A DNA stretch of 64,000 nt, from the NCBI GenBank assembly GCA_036506795.1, contig DASXRC010000228.1, positions 88,699 through 152,698 on the forward strand. Reading direction: 5' to 3'. Below are positions 16,730 to 24,933 of this stretch, piece by piece. Source of the stretch: DASXRC01 sp036506795. Its GTDB lineage: Bacteria > Actinomycetota > Actinomycetes > Mycobacteriales > Micromonosporaceae. A program made the translations under genes and the position numbers. Under the pieces are notes generated by a model. The model made no database searches. It worked only from the letters and a program-made list of their open reading frames with translations, and was not told the origin of the DNA. Position 1 is the stretch's first letter; the number at the start of each line of letters is the position of its first letter.

Positions 16730-17385
16730 CTAGCAGCTGGTGGCGCGTGCCGGCCTCCCGGCGCACGGGGTGACGAAATGGTCGAGGTTGCGCGTGTACT
16801 CGATGCCGTCCACCACGTACCTGACCAGCGCGGTCAGGGTGACGGTTCCCTGGCGACCCTGCAGGCCTACCGCAGCTGGTAGCGCGTGCTGGTGGCCGTC
16901 ACTGGCTCCAGAGTCATCCCTGCAACCGGGTTCATGCTGGTGCCCGGCGGCGGATAGCTTCCGCCGATGCCCAGCACCTCGGAGGTGGGTTGGAGCACGA
17001 GCACGCCGACCCCCAGCACCACGACCGGTGCGGGTGGGGAGTCGAACACCGGCTCGACACCGACCAGCCGGATAGAGTGCCCCCCTGGTTGACCACAACG
17101 GTTGCGCCGTCGGCGATGCGTTCGGCGGCCTTGACGGGTACCTGGTAGCGCCGGGTGCCTTGGTCGAAGGGCTGGAGCGCCTCCTGGCCGCGCAGGAAGG
17201 ACCGCGGTGATGCCGTCGGCGACGGTGACGGTGACGGTGCTGGCTGGCGTGTCGCCGTGGCCGGGAACGGTGCTACCGTGCTCGGCTGGCGGTCGGAGGA
17301 CCGGGTCACAGTGCAGCCGGCGACGGTGAGCAGCGCCGCCGCGCCCACCACCGCCAGGGTGGGATCTTCGGTGGGATGACCTCAT
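16730..17385 (-). pseudogene. Frameshifted lipoprotein gene
   Basis: Read from the ATG at 17383-17385 (GAGGGG just upstream), a coherent lipoprotein can be assembled only by changing frame three times. The N-terminal MRSSHRR is in one frame. The signal and lipobox (AALLTVAGC) and a Pro/Ser-rich linker plus RRYQVPVKAAERIADGATVV are in a second. HSIRLVGVEPVFDSP through VTATSTRYQLR returns to the first. GLQGRQGTVTLTALVRYVVD to the stop uses a third. One shift coincides with a run of six C at 17080-17085. The product would be a lipid-anchored extracellular protein of about 200 residues with unknown function. It is either a decayed gene or contains sequence errors. Confidence 0.65.
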
Positions 17386-17454
17386 GGCCCCTCGTCGTGC
17401 CGATGGAACGGCCCGTGGAGGGCGTGGTACAGCCGTCTCGCGGATCGTTCGATC

Positions 17455-17483
17455 ATCATCGATCGAAAACTCGATTGAAACAA
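17455..17483 (-). promoter_or_regulatory. Candidate sigma-70-type promoter of lipoprotein pseudogene
   Basis: On the minus strand, TTGTTT (17478-17483) and GATGAT (17455-17460) are separated by 17 bases in the only AT-rich patch of the area. Transcription would start about 60 bases before the ATG at 17385. Support is motif and position only. Confidence 0.35.
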
Positions 17484-17518
17484 CTATCCATACCGGCACG
17501 TCAGCTGCCACAGGTTGG

Positions 17519-17553
17519 GCGGAGCCGACAGTGTCCATTGTGGCCGGCTCCGC
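17519..17553 (-). terminator. Hairpin terminator after dnaB
   Basis: Perfect 9-bp inverted repeat GCGGAGCCG / CGGCTCCGC with a 17-base loop, 6 bp beyond the dnaB stop codon. There is no T tract, as is common in GC-rich actinobacteria. Confidence 0.5.
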
Positions 17554-17559
17554 TGGCCC

Positions 17560-20250
17560 CTAGACGATCGCCATGTCGACGAAGCGCGACAGGTGCAGCT
17601 GGGCCGCGACGGTCACCGTATCGGTGGGGCCGTTGCGGTGCTTGGCGACGATGAAGTCTGCCTCGCCGGCCCGAGGAGACTCCTTGTCGTAGTAGTCGTC
17701 GCGGTGCAGAAGTATGACAACGTCCGCATCCTGCTCAATGCTGTTGTGAACCGCGATCCCGTTCGCGATGAAGTTGTGGACGCCGAGCACGGTGGCGTCG
17801 AATACATAGCGCTCACCGACTGAGGAAATCGATGCAATCTGATCCCAGAATACATCGTTGGTCGCGTGGAGCTCGAGGTCAGCGGAATCCAGAACCGCCG
17901 CGATCCTCGCCAGCCGCTGGCTGCTCGGCGCGCGCTTCCAGAGCGCGCTTCCGCAGAACTGGGAACCAATCGCCGCTGCGAACTCACGATGGCTCATGCC
18001 TCGTTCGACCAGGATTTCACGAATACACGTCCAGACGTCGCGAGGGACAGTATCGACGTTGGTGTTGCCAATGGTTCCCTCAAGCCGGATCCGAAGCCGC
18101 TCACAGGCCGCGGCGCGCTCACCATGGACGCCTATCTCACGGAGAAACCGAAGCTGGTCATCGCGCCCGGAGATGTCCAGCGTGTACTGCGGGCGGTGAC
18201 TCTGGACGGGAACCGTCCTGAGGCGAGCGACGATGCCGAATCGCAGCAGAAGCCGAGAGACGTCCTCGAGCAGTCGCAGGCTGGTCGACCCCAGATAGAC
18301 ACGGCCACCGGACCCAGACGCCGGAATGGTCACCGACCCGTCGGTGGCCCACAGGTGGTGCAAGAACAGAGCCGCCTGGGTCTTCGGTACGGACGCCAGC
18401 TCGGATGGCACGAACTTCTCATATGAGCGCCGATCAAAGAGTCCCAGCCTGTCGAGCCATTGGGCAATTGGGTTGCGGCGGCCCCGGGCGAGTCGGTAGG
18501 GCGCGGGCAGCCGAAGAGTGGTGACGCGCGCGGCTTCGTAATCATCGCGGACGGCTGATATACCAAAGTGCTTTGCGGCCTTTGTCACCGCCGCCAGGTT
18601 GGCCTCGTCCCGACTCGCGTAGCGGATGGGCTGATGCTTGACAAATGAGCCATCGCCGAGCAGATGCGCGAGCAGGATCACCTCCGCGTCGTCCCATGGC
18701 TGGGGAGCCATCGGCGCTGGCAGGTGACGCGGCGTTCCGATCCGGTCTCCGGGCCGCAGCTGGTCTAAGGCGACCCACCCGCGGAACGTCAAAAATGGAT
18801 GGTTACCGGTCGCCTCGATTTCCTTGCCAGACGAAAGTCTTAGCTGGAAGACCTCGCGACGCCCGCTGGGAAATACATGCGTCATCGTCCGCGGCGTGTA
18901 CCGGAGGCCCTCGTCGAGCGCCCAGACCGGAACGTCACGCGCCTCGGCCGCCCAGAGGGCGCCCAGGGTCACCTCGGTGTTCGTGTCCGCGCGGATGACA
19001 CGTGTGGCCGCCGTCAGACAACCAGACTCGCGTAAGTCCGACAGCTGAGGTCGCTTGTCGGTGCGCTGCTCGGGACCACGGTTGAGCTGGCTGACCGCGA
19101 CGACGGGACAGTCGACCTCCTTGGCCAGAAGCTTGAGACCCCTGGACAGCTCCGCCACCTCCTGCTGACGGCTCTCCACTCGCTTCGGCGACGTCATGAG
19201 CTGCAGGTAGTCCACAATGACCAGTTTGAGGTCGTGGCGCTGACGGAGCCGGCGGGCCTTGGCCCGGATCTCCATGAGCGTCATGTTCGGCGTGTCGTCC
19301 ACGAACAGCGGGGCCTCGCTGATCTCGCCCATCCGGCGGGCCAGCTTGGTCCAGTCGTCGTCAGACAGCTGGCCCGAACGCAGCACGTGCAGCGGGACTC
19401 TCGACTCGGCGGCGAGGAGCCGCATCACGATCTCCACCTTGGACATTTCAAGCGAGAAGACCGCACTAGCCAGGTTATTCCGTACTGACGCAGAACGGGC
19501 AAAGTCCATTGCCGCAGTTGATTTCCCGAGGCCGGGTCTGCCGGCCACCACGATCAACTGCCCTGGGTGCAGGCCGTTGAGGAGGCGGTCGAGGTCGGTG
19601 AATCCGGTCGGCACGCCGGTCATCACGCCGCCCTGCGTGCCCACCGCCTCGATCTCGTCGAGCGTCGGCTGCAGCATGTCGGCGAGGATCGCGAAGTCCT
19701 CGCTGACCCGTCGCTCGGTCACGTCGTAGACCGCCTGCTGCGCCAGGTCGACCACGTCGTCGACGTCGCGTCCGCCGCCGGCCGCCGCACCGTAGCCCAG
19801 CTGCACGATCCGGGTGCCGGCCTCCACGAGCCGGCGCAGCACGGCTCGCTCGGACACGATCCGCGCGTAGTAGGCGGCGTTCGCGGCGGTGGGCACGCTC
19901 GCCATCAGCGTGTGCAGGTACGGGGCACCACCGACCCGCGCCAGGTCGCCGGAGTCGGCCAGCGAGGCCGCGACGGTGATCGCATCCGCAGGCTCGCCGC
20001 GGCCGTACAGGTCGAGGACGGCCTCGAAGATGGTCACGTGGATCGGCCGGTAGAAGTCGGCGGATCGGAGGATCTCCACGACGTCGGCGATGGCGTCCTT
20101 GGATAGCAGCATGCCGCCGAGCACGGACTGCTCGGCGGCGATGTCCTGCGGCGGGCTCCGGTCGAACTGGCCATCCCGCGGGCCAGAGCCGCCCTGCGAC
20201 GGCGGACCGGGGGTGACGCCTTCGGCGCGCACGTCGTCGGCGATCGACAC
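17560..20250 (-). CDS. dnaB: Replicative DNA helicase DnaB, intein-containing
   Basis: An 896-residue precursor; removal of the intein (residues 411-836) leaves a 470-residue DnaB, normal for the family. It has the N-terminal DnaB domain (PPQDIAAEQSVLGGMLL), then the RecA-like domain with Walker A GRPGLGKS (237-244), VFSLEMS and IVDYLQLM. The intein interrupts the conserved DLRESG/SIEQDADVV loop. DnaB unwinds DNA at the replication fork. The GTG at 20250 is chosen over the upstream open frame because a G-rich ribosome site precedes it and family proteins begin there. The nearby rpsF-ssb-rpsR-rplI operon matches mycobacterial gene order. Confidence 0.95.
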   Translation of the reverse strand: MSIADDVRAEGVTPGPPSQGGSGPRDGQFDRSPPQDIAAEQSVLGGMLLSKDAIADVVEILRSADFYRPIHVTIFEAVLDLYGRGEPADAITVAASLADSGDLARVGGAPYLHTLMASVPTAANAAYYARIVSERAVLRRLVEAGTRIVQLGYGAAAGGGRDVDDVVDLAQQAVYDVTERRVSEDFAILADMLQPTLDEIEAVGTQGGVMTGVPTGFTDLDRLLNGLHPGQLIVVAGRPGLGKSTAAMDFARSASVRNNLASAVFSLEMSKVEIVMRLLAAESRVPLHVLRSGQLSDDDWTKLARRMGEISEAPLFVDDTPNMTLMEIRAKARRLRQRHDLKLVIVDYLQLMTSPKRVESRQQEVAELSRGLKLLAKEVDCPVVAVSQLNRGPEQRTDKRPQLSDLRESGCLTAATRVIRADTNTEVTLGALWAAEARDVPVWALDEGLRYTPRTMTHVFPSGRREVFQLRLSSGKEIEATGNHPFLTFRGWVALDQLRPGDRIGTPRHLPAPMAPQPWDDAEVILLAHLLGDGSFVKHQPIRYASRDEANLAAVTKAAKHFGISAVRDDYEAARVTTLRLPAPYRLARGRRNPIAQWLDRLGLFDRRSYEKFVPSELASVPKTQAALFLHHLWATDGSVTIPASGSGGRVYLGSTSLRLLEDVSRLLLRFGIVARLRTVPVQSHRPQYTLDISGRDDQLRFLREIGVHGERAAACERLRIRLEGTIGNTNVDTVPRDVWTCIREILVERGMSHREFAAAIGSQFCGSALWKRAPSSQRLARIAAVLDSADLELHATNDVFWDQIASISSVGERYVFDATVLGVHNFIANGIAVHNSIEQDADVVILLHRDDYYDKESPRAGEADFIVAKHRNGPTDTVTVAAQLHLSRFVDMAIV
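17743..19020 (-). mobile_element. DnaB intein with LAGLIDADG homing endonuclease
   Basis: A 426-residue in-frame insertion starting with Cys (CLTAATRVIRAD) and ending in HN before the +1 Ser of the C-extein (AVHN/SIEQ). Splicing blocks are intact: block B TGNHPF (71-76) and blocks F/G VFDATVLGVHNFIANG. Two dodecapeptide motifs, LAHLLGDGSF (117-126) and LHHLWATDGSV (220-230), keep their acidic residues, so the endonuclease may be active. The position is the ESG/SIEQ (DnaB-b type) site. The sequence clearly resembles the Mycobacterium tuberculosis DnaB intein as I recall it. Residues ~341-383 resemble an Xre-type helix-turn-helix. Confidence 0.93.
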
Positions 20251-20699
20251 CGGACACCCCCTCGTCCCGCCCCGGACATCGGCCCTCGCGCCCCCCGCGC
20301 TTGACCGCCGCCCGAACCCGTCCCCATGACACCCGTCGGGTACGACAGTTCTCCACCGTGGCCCGAAGGCCACGCGACCGAGAGGAAGTCACGGCGACCG
20401 GAGACCGTCGAGTGGCAACCGTACGAAGGGTGATGGGCGGCTTTCAAACGGCCCGGTGGACGGGCCTCGGGACAACACTGTGGACGGCCGGACCCGTCGT
20501 GTGCGGAGCTTTGTGCACAGGCTGTGGACGGCGGCGCCGGGATGACCGTGACGAACCCGCTGGCCTGGGCGCGCACGATTCACATGCTGTGGAGGAAAGA
20601 AAATTCGGTCCGAACCGCGACCGGACGAGTCGGCGATCGGCCGATTTGACCTGTACGGGGGATTGCGATCAGATATCGAAACGGACACGATACGGACCC
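20251..20699. other. Intergenic region between dnaB and divergent membrane protein
   Basis: About 450 bp. It contains two copies of TGTGGACGG (20479-20487 and 20523-20531), a GC-tolerant DnaA-box form, and the palindrome TTGTGCACA (20511-20519). It probably holds the dnaB promoter. No gene was recognised, although a frame stays open across it upstream of 20700. Confidence 0.5.
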
Positions 20700-21506
20700 G
20701 TGGACTACCAGGACTGGGGGAGTGAGTCCGGCTCTCGCGGGCCGTACGCCGATTCCTGGTCGCGGGACGACGAGATCGACCCGGTCCGACAGTGGAACGA
20801 TCCCGGGTCGCCGTGGGTGCCGCGCCCACGATCCGGCTGGCACGACGAGGACGCCCGGCCTGCGGATGCCCGGTGGTATGACCCGCCAGCGCGACCGGAC
20901 GAACCACCGCGGCACCACGAACCATCCCCGCAGGACCCACCACCTCCGTATCGCGAACCACCGCTGCCCGGGCCGCCATCGCCACGCACCCGGCAGCGGC
21001 CGGCACCGTGGTCGCCACCCGACGACTCGCCGCCGCCGTGGCCGGCCGCCTCCGGCGGGGAGCGTCACTTGGCCCGGGAGCGCCACGCGGGTCATGTCGC
21101 CGCCCGCCGGAGTGCACCCCGCCGCCGGGATCGCCCTACCGACGACGACGGCCGGCCGATCGAGGGCGGGTACGGGAGCGCTATGGCCGCGGCGGCCGGC
21201 TGGTTCGCCGTACCGCTCGTTCTGTATCTTCTCTGGGCGCTGACGCTGAAGTCGAAACCGGAGGCGGGCTGTGTCGACGCCGCCGGCCAGGCCTGTCCCG
21301 CGGACCGCGCCGCTGCGATCGCCGACCTGATCGGCGCGCTGCCCCGACTCGCGGCCGCGTTGACGATCAGCTTCGCCGCCGCCGCCGTACTGCGCTGGGC
21401 CAGCGCGACCTGGCGGCCGATCACCGTCGGCTTCATCGGCGCCGTGGTGGGCGCCGGCGCCGCCACCGTGCTCTTCTCGGTGCTCGGCGGCGCGCCTCTC
21501 GGTTGA
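20700..21506 (+). CDS. Proline-rich hypothetical membrane protein
   Basis: About 268 residues if the GTG at 20700 is the start. The first ~160 residues are charged and Pro/Arg/Asp-rich, probably disordered. Three to four membrane helices follow (AAAAGWFAVPLVLYLLWAL, LAAALTISFAAAAVL, VGFIGAVVGAGAATVLFSVL), with a loop holding two cysteines (GCVDAAGQACPADR). No family was recognised. The start is uncertain because the frame is open 400 bp further upstream and no good ribosome site is seen. Confidence 0.55.
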   Translation: MDYQDWGSESGSRGPYADSWSRDDEIDPVRQWNDPGSPWVPRPRSGWHDEDARPADARWYDPPARPDEPPRHHEPSPQDPPPPYREPPLPGPPSPRTRQRPAPWSPPDDSPPPWPAASGGERHLARERHAGHVAARRSAPRRRDRPTDDDGRPIEGGYGSAMAAAAGWFAVPLVLYLLWALTLKSKPEAGCVDAAGQACPADRAAAIADLIGALPRLAAALTISFAAAAVLRWASATWRPITVGFIGAVVGAGAATVLFSVLGGAPLG

Positions 21507-21917
21507 CGCCGACGACCCCGTCCACAAAGGTCACGGCCGCCACACGGCGAGGTCACGGCCATCGCACGGGACTATCACGGGTTCTGCACGGCGGGGTCAC
21601 GAACCTCACGCTTGGGTTGCGGGTCCGCCACGCGGAGCCGAACCGGCTATCGATCTCTCCCAATGGCCATCGAGGCGTCTACCGAGAGGGACGACGATGG
21701 CCAGGACTGCCCGCGCCGCACCGCGTACCGATTGATCGGGTACGCGGACCGCGCGGTCGCCGGCGGCCCGGGTGCACGCTCGCTGGCTGGACCCAAGGAC
21801 CCGGGAGCCGACCGAGGCGTACGAGTCGGTGGAGGTGGCCGACCTCGACGGACCCGTCGGAGGGACGACGATGGGGTGCCGGCGCGGGCCGGGCACCCCG
21901 TCGTCGCATCGGTTGTC
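21507..21917. other. Intergenic region between convergent genes
   Basis: About 410 bp between the proline-rich membrane protein and rplI. It contains repeated GGTCACGGCC-like words near 21528-21570 and ends in the strong rplI-side hairpin. A stretch at 21772-21875 reads as plausible protein but has no ribosome site or recognised homologue. Confidence 0.5.
21866..21906 (-). terminator. Strong hairpin terminator after rplI
   Basis: A 15-bp stem (21866-21880 with 21892-21906), perfect apart from one G-T pair, around an 11-base loop. It lies 11 bp past the rplI stop. As the flanking genes converge, it could serve both strands. It lacks a T tract. Confidence 0.7.
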
Positions 21918-22367
21918 CTATTTGGAGGGAACGACGCTCAGTGCGATCTTCGCGCTGACCTCCGGGTGCAGCTTCACCTGCACCTGGTACGCGCCGGTCG
22001 ACTTGATGTGGCCGGGCAGCTCCAGCCGGCGCCGGTCCAGACTCGGACCGCCGGCCGCCTTGACCGCGTCGACGACCTCGGCCGCGGTGACCGAGCCGAA
22101 CAGCCGGCCGCCCTCGCCGGCCCGGGCCGACAGGAGGACGTTGAGCTCCTCGAGCTGGGCCTTGACCTCGTTGGCGCGGTCGAGATCCTTGATCTCACGT
22201 GTCGCGCGGGCGCGCTTGATGACCGAGACCTGCTTTTCGCCGCCCTTGGTCCAGCCGATCGCGAAGCCCTGCGGCAGCAGGTAGTTGCGGCCGTAGCCGT
22301 CCTTCACCTCGACGACGTCGCCCGGCGAGCCGAGGCCGGACACCTCCTGGGTGAGGATGACCTTCAT
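21918..22367 (-). CDS. rplI: 50S ribosomal protein L9
   Basis: A 149-residue protein with the canonical L9 N-terminus (MKVILTQEVSGLGSPGDVVE) and VKDGYGRNYLLPQGFA, a connecting helix (EVKAQLEELNVLLSARAGEG) and the C-terminal domain with SVTAAEVVDAVKAAGG. L9 binds 23S rRNA near the L1 stalk. It is the last gene of rpsF-ssb-rpsR-rplI, 14 bp after rpsR, and is followed by a hairpin terminator. Confidence 0.97.
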   Translation of the reverse strand: MKVILTQEVSGLGSPGDVVEVKDGYGRNYLLPQGFAIGWTKGGEKQVSVIKRARATREIKDLDRANEVKAQLEELNVLLSARAGEGGRLFGSVTAAEVVDAVKAAGGPSLDRRRLELPGHIKSTGAYQVQVKLHPEVSAKIALSVVPSK

Positions 22368-22381
22368 GTCCGAGCCTCCCC

Positions 22382-22621
22382 TCAGCGGGCCGTCGTCGTG
22401 TACGGCAGGAGCGCCATCTCGCGAGCGTTCTTGACCGCGCGGGCGATCTGCCGCTGCTGCTGGGACGTCACTCCGGTCACCCGCCGAGCGCGAATCTTGC
22501 CGCGGTCGGAGATGAACTTGCGCAGCAGCGCGGTGTCCTTGTAATCGATGTAGGTGATCCCCTCCTTGTCGAGCGGGTTCACCTTCTTCTTCGGCTTGCG
22601 CAGAGCCGCAGCCTTTGCCAT
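22382..22621 (-). CDS. rpsR: 30S ribosomal protein S18
   Basis: A 79-residue protein with the typical basic N-terminus and the core NPLDKEGITYIDYKDTALL, followed by FISDRGKIRARRVTGVTSQQ. It lacks the CxxC zinc motif found in some S18 paralogues, so it is the zinc-independent (C-minus) form; actinobacteria often carry another copy elsewhere. It binds S6 in the small-subunit platform, and rpsF lies two genes upstream. Confidence 0.96.
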   Translation of the reverse strand: MAKAAALRKPKKKVNPLDKEGITYIDYKDTALLRKFISDRGKIRARRVTGVTSQQQRQIARAVKNAREMALLPYTTTAR

Positions 22622-22657
22622 GTCTCGTAACTCCGTATTGCTCGTGAAGGGGTGCCC

Positions 22658-23173
22658 TTAGAAGGGCGGCTCGTCGTCGAGATTGCCGCCCGCACCAGCA
22701 CCGCCGCCGGAGCCGCCGGCCGGCGTCGCGGTCGCCCAGGGGTCGTCGAAGTTGCCTCCGCCGCCCTGGCCACCGCCGGAGGCACCAAACCCGCCGCCAC
22801 CGCTCGTCCGCGACATCTTCTGCACCTTCGCCGTGGCGTACCGCAGCGACGGGCCGATCTCGTCGACCTCGAGCTCGATGACGGTGCGCTTCTCGCCCTC
22901 GCGCGTCTCGTACGACCGCTGACGCAGCCGCCCCGACGCGATCACGCGGGCGCCCCGCTGCAGCGACTCGGCGACGTTCTCCGCCGCCTGCCGCCACACC
23001 GTGCAGGACAGGAACAGCGGTTCGCCGTCCTTCCACTCGCCGGACGCACGGTCGAGGAACCGCGGCGTCGAGGCGACCCGGAACTTGGCGACCGCCGCAC
23101 CCGACGGGGTGAAGCGCAACTCTGGATCATCGGTCAGGTTACCGATGATCGTGATGGTGGTATCTCCTGCCAT
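22658..23173 (-). CDS. ssb: Single-stranded DNA-binding protein
   Basis: A 171-residue protein. The OB fold begins GDTTITIIGNLTDDPELRFT and continues with WKDGEPLFLSCTVWRQAAENV. A Gly-rich linker follows, and the acidic partner-binding tail ends DDEPPF. The tail recruits replication and repair enzymes. The position between rpsF and rpsR is the conserved bacterial arrangement, with an intergenic spacer of 100 bp before it. Confidence 0.96.
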   Translation of the reverse strand: MAGDTTITIIGNLTDDPELRFTPSGAAVAKFRVASTPRFLDRASGEWKDGEPLFLSCTVWRQAAENVAESLQRGARVIASGRLRQRSYETREGEKRTVIELEVDEIGPSLRYATAKVQKMSRTSGGGGFGASGGGQGGGGNFDDPWATATPAGGSGGGAGAGGNLDDEPPF

Positions 23174-23273
23174 GACCTACTCCTCGGGCGCTCATTGTGG
23201 TCTGCCGGTCAGGCTGCCATAGCCGTCCGACAGAGAGAATGAGGTTGGTCCGGACGAGCCGAGAAACGCGCGG

Positions 23274-23564
23274 TCAGCGTGCTTCCGGCCGAATAACCTT
23301 GGTACGCAACACCGACTCGTTGAGTCGCAGCTGCCGGTCCAGCTCCGCCACCGCCTCAGGCGTCGCCTGCAGGTCGATAACGGCGTAAATGCCCTCGGCC
23401 TTCTTATCGATCTCGTACGCGAGGCGCCGCCGGCCCCACACGTCGAGCTTCTCCACCGAGCCACCCGCGGTCCGAATCACGTTCAGGTACGTGTCGAGCG
23501 ACGGGCCAACGGTGCGCTCCTCGAGGCTTGGGTCGAGGATCACCATGATCTCGTAATGACGCAA
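23274..23564 (-). CDS. rpsF: 30S ribosomal protein S6
   Basis: A 96-residue protein (MRHYEIMVILDPSLEER... style) ending in RTKVIRPEAR. The TTG at 23562-23564 is chosen as start because the strong AGAGGAGG ribosome site lies 11 bases upstream, and the family begins with (M)RHYE. The alternative GTG four codons earlier lies directly on the ribosome site. It pairs with S18 on 16S rRNA. It is the first gene of the operon, with a long upstream region. Confidence 0.96.
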   Translation of the reverse strand: MRHYEIMVILDPSLEERTVGPSLDTYLNVIRTAGGSVEKLDVWGRRRLAYEIDKKAEGIYAVIDLQATPEAVAELDRQLRLNESVLRTKVIRPEAR

Positions 23565-24153
23565 GACGTACTCCACCTCCTCTGGGCTAGCGGCCACGGT
23601 CCGTCCGTGGCAGGAGGTCTGGCGTCGTTCGGCAGTCGTGCGCCGCGGGCAAGCGCCCACGGCGTCGTGGCGAACCGAACAAGAATACGCACCCCCCGCA
23701 GCGTGGTCACAGGTGGGGGTGTCGGCGGCCCACGCGACCCGCGCGGCGAAGGGCCTCCACGACGCCGAACCGGCGAGGAGGAGACCCTTCGGTCGAGCCG
23801 CGGGGCGCTCTATCCGCTTCTTTGGGTGGGACCTGGGGAGGAACGACCACACCGACGAGGTTGGATATGAGGCGCCCCGCGGAGCCTGTTTGTTGTCTTG
23901 AATCTTACGCGGCTCGCGTCCGCGTTGCACGTTGAGCGATAATAGCCCCGATTATTGCTGATAGTCCGATTAATGCCGTTCGGTCCGCCCGGCGCCGCAC
24001 CGAGTTGATCGCGCACCGGATCATCAGAGGTAACGACCGGTCGGCGCACGCGGTGACGCGCGCGGGTCCCCCGCCCGGGTGGACACCCGCGGACATCCGA
24101 GACACCCGGACGTTCAACCCTGGCCGTCACACCGGAGTCGTAGGCTCGCCAGC
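23565..24153. other. Divergent intergenic region (rpsF leader / nfo-like gene)
   Basis: About 590 bp without a gene. On the rpsF side a perfect hairpin GCCACGG/CCGTGGC with a 5-base loop (23593-23611) sits just upstream of the ribosome site and may belong to an autoregulatory leader. An AT-richer patch at 23880-23980 probably holds promoters. Open frames here lack start signals. Confidence 0.5.
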
Positions 24154-24924
24154 ATGCGTATCGGAGCCCACGTTGACTTCGCCGACCCGCTCGCCGAGGC
24201 GGCCGCCCGGGACGCCGAGGTCGTGCAGTTCTTCCTCACCGACCCGCAGGGTTGGGTGACGCCCTCCCCGCGGGCCGACGCCCCGGCATTGCGCGCGAGT
24301 GGGCTCGATCTCTACGTCCACGCGCCCTACCGCATCAACGTGGCGACACTCAACAACCGCATCCGCATCCCGAGCCGCAAGCTGCTCCTCGAGCACGCCT
24401 CCGCGGCGGCGGAGATCGGAGCGCGCGGCATCATCGTGCACGGCGGCCACGTCGACCGGGGCGGGGACCTGGCGACCGGCTTCGACAACTGGCGCAAGAC
24501 CTTTGAGTACGCGGCCAAGGCCGGCGGGTTCCCGCTGCCGCTGTTGATCGAGAACACCGCGGGTGGCGACAACGCATGTGCCCGTCGGTTCGATGCCCTC
24601 GCCCGGCTGTGGGATGTCATCGGGGAGTACGGCGCCGGCTTCTGCCTCGACACCTGCCACGCCCACGCCGGCGGCGAGGAACTGCTCGATGTCGTCGATC
24701 GCGTCAAGGCGATCACCGGTCGCATCGACCTGGTCCACGCCAACGACTCCAAGGACCCGTTCGACTCGGGACGGGATCGGCACGACAACCTCGGGCACGG
24801 ATCGATCGACCCCGACACCCTGGTCGCCGTCGTCCGGACGGCCGGAGCCCCAGTCGTCGTGGAGACGCCGGGCGGCGCCGAGGGTCAGGCGGCCGACATC
24901 GCCTTCCTGCGCGACCGCCTCTAG
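24154..24924 (+). CDS. Endonuclease IV-family (Nfo-like) TIM-barrel protein
   Basis: A 256-residue protein. All nine metal-ligand positions of the AP endonuclease IV fold can be matched: His in LYVHAPYRINVA, His in IIVHGGHV, Glu in LLIENTAGG, Asp and His in FCLDTCHAHAGG, His in LVHANDSK, Asp and His in DRHDNLGHG, and Glu in VVVETPGG. It would cleave abasic sites in DNA repair. It is slightly shorter than E. coli Nfo. The next gene starts 9 bp downstream, but its product is a membrane protein with no evident repair link. Confidence 0.85.
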   Translation: MRIGAHVDFADPLAEAAARDAEVVQFFLTDPQGWVTPSPRADAPALRASGLDLYVHAPYRINVATLNNRIRIPSRKLLLEHASAAAEIGARGIIVHGGHVDRGGDLATGFDNWRKTFEYAAKAGGFPLPLLIENTAGGDNACARRFDALARLWDVIGEYGAGFCLDTCHAHAGGEELLDVVDRVKAITGRIDLVHANDSKDPFDSGRDRHDNLGHGSIDPDTLVAVVRTAGAPVVVETPGGAEGQAADIAFLRDRL

Positions 24925-24933
24925 GGCAGCCGG

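Noticed and set aside
21772..21875. Possible gene remnant (HARWLDPRTREPTEAYESVEV...)
   Set aside because: Protein-like composition but no ribosome site or homology recognised; the frame runs into the opposite-strand rplI gene.
23556..23870. Plus-strand ORF in the rpsF upstream region
   Set aside because: Low-complexity, Arg/Gly-rich, no start signals; more likely promoter and leader DNA.
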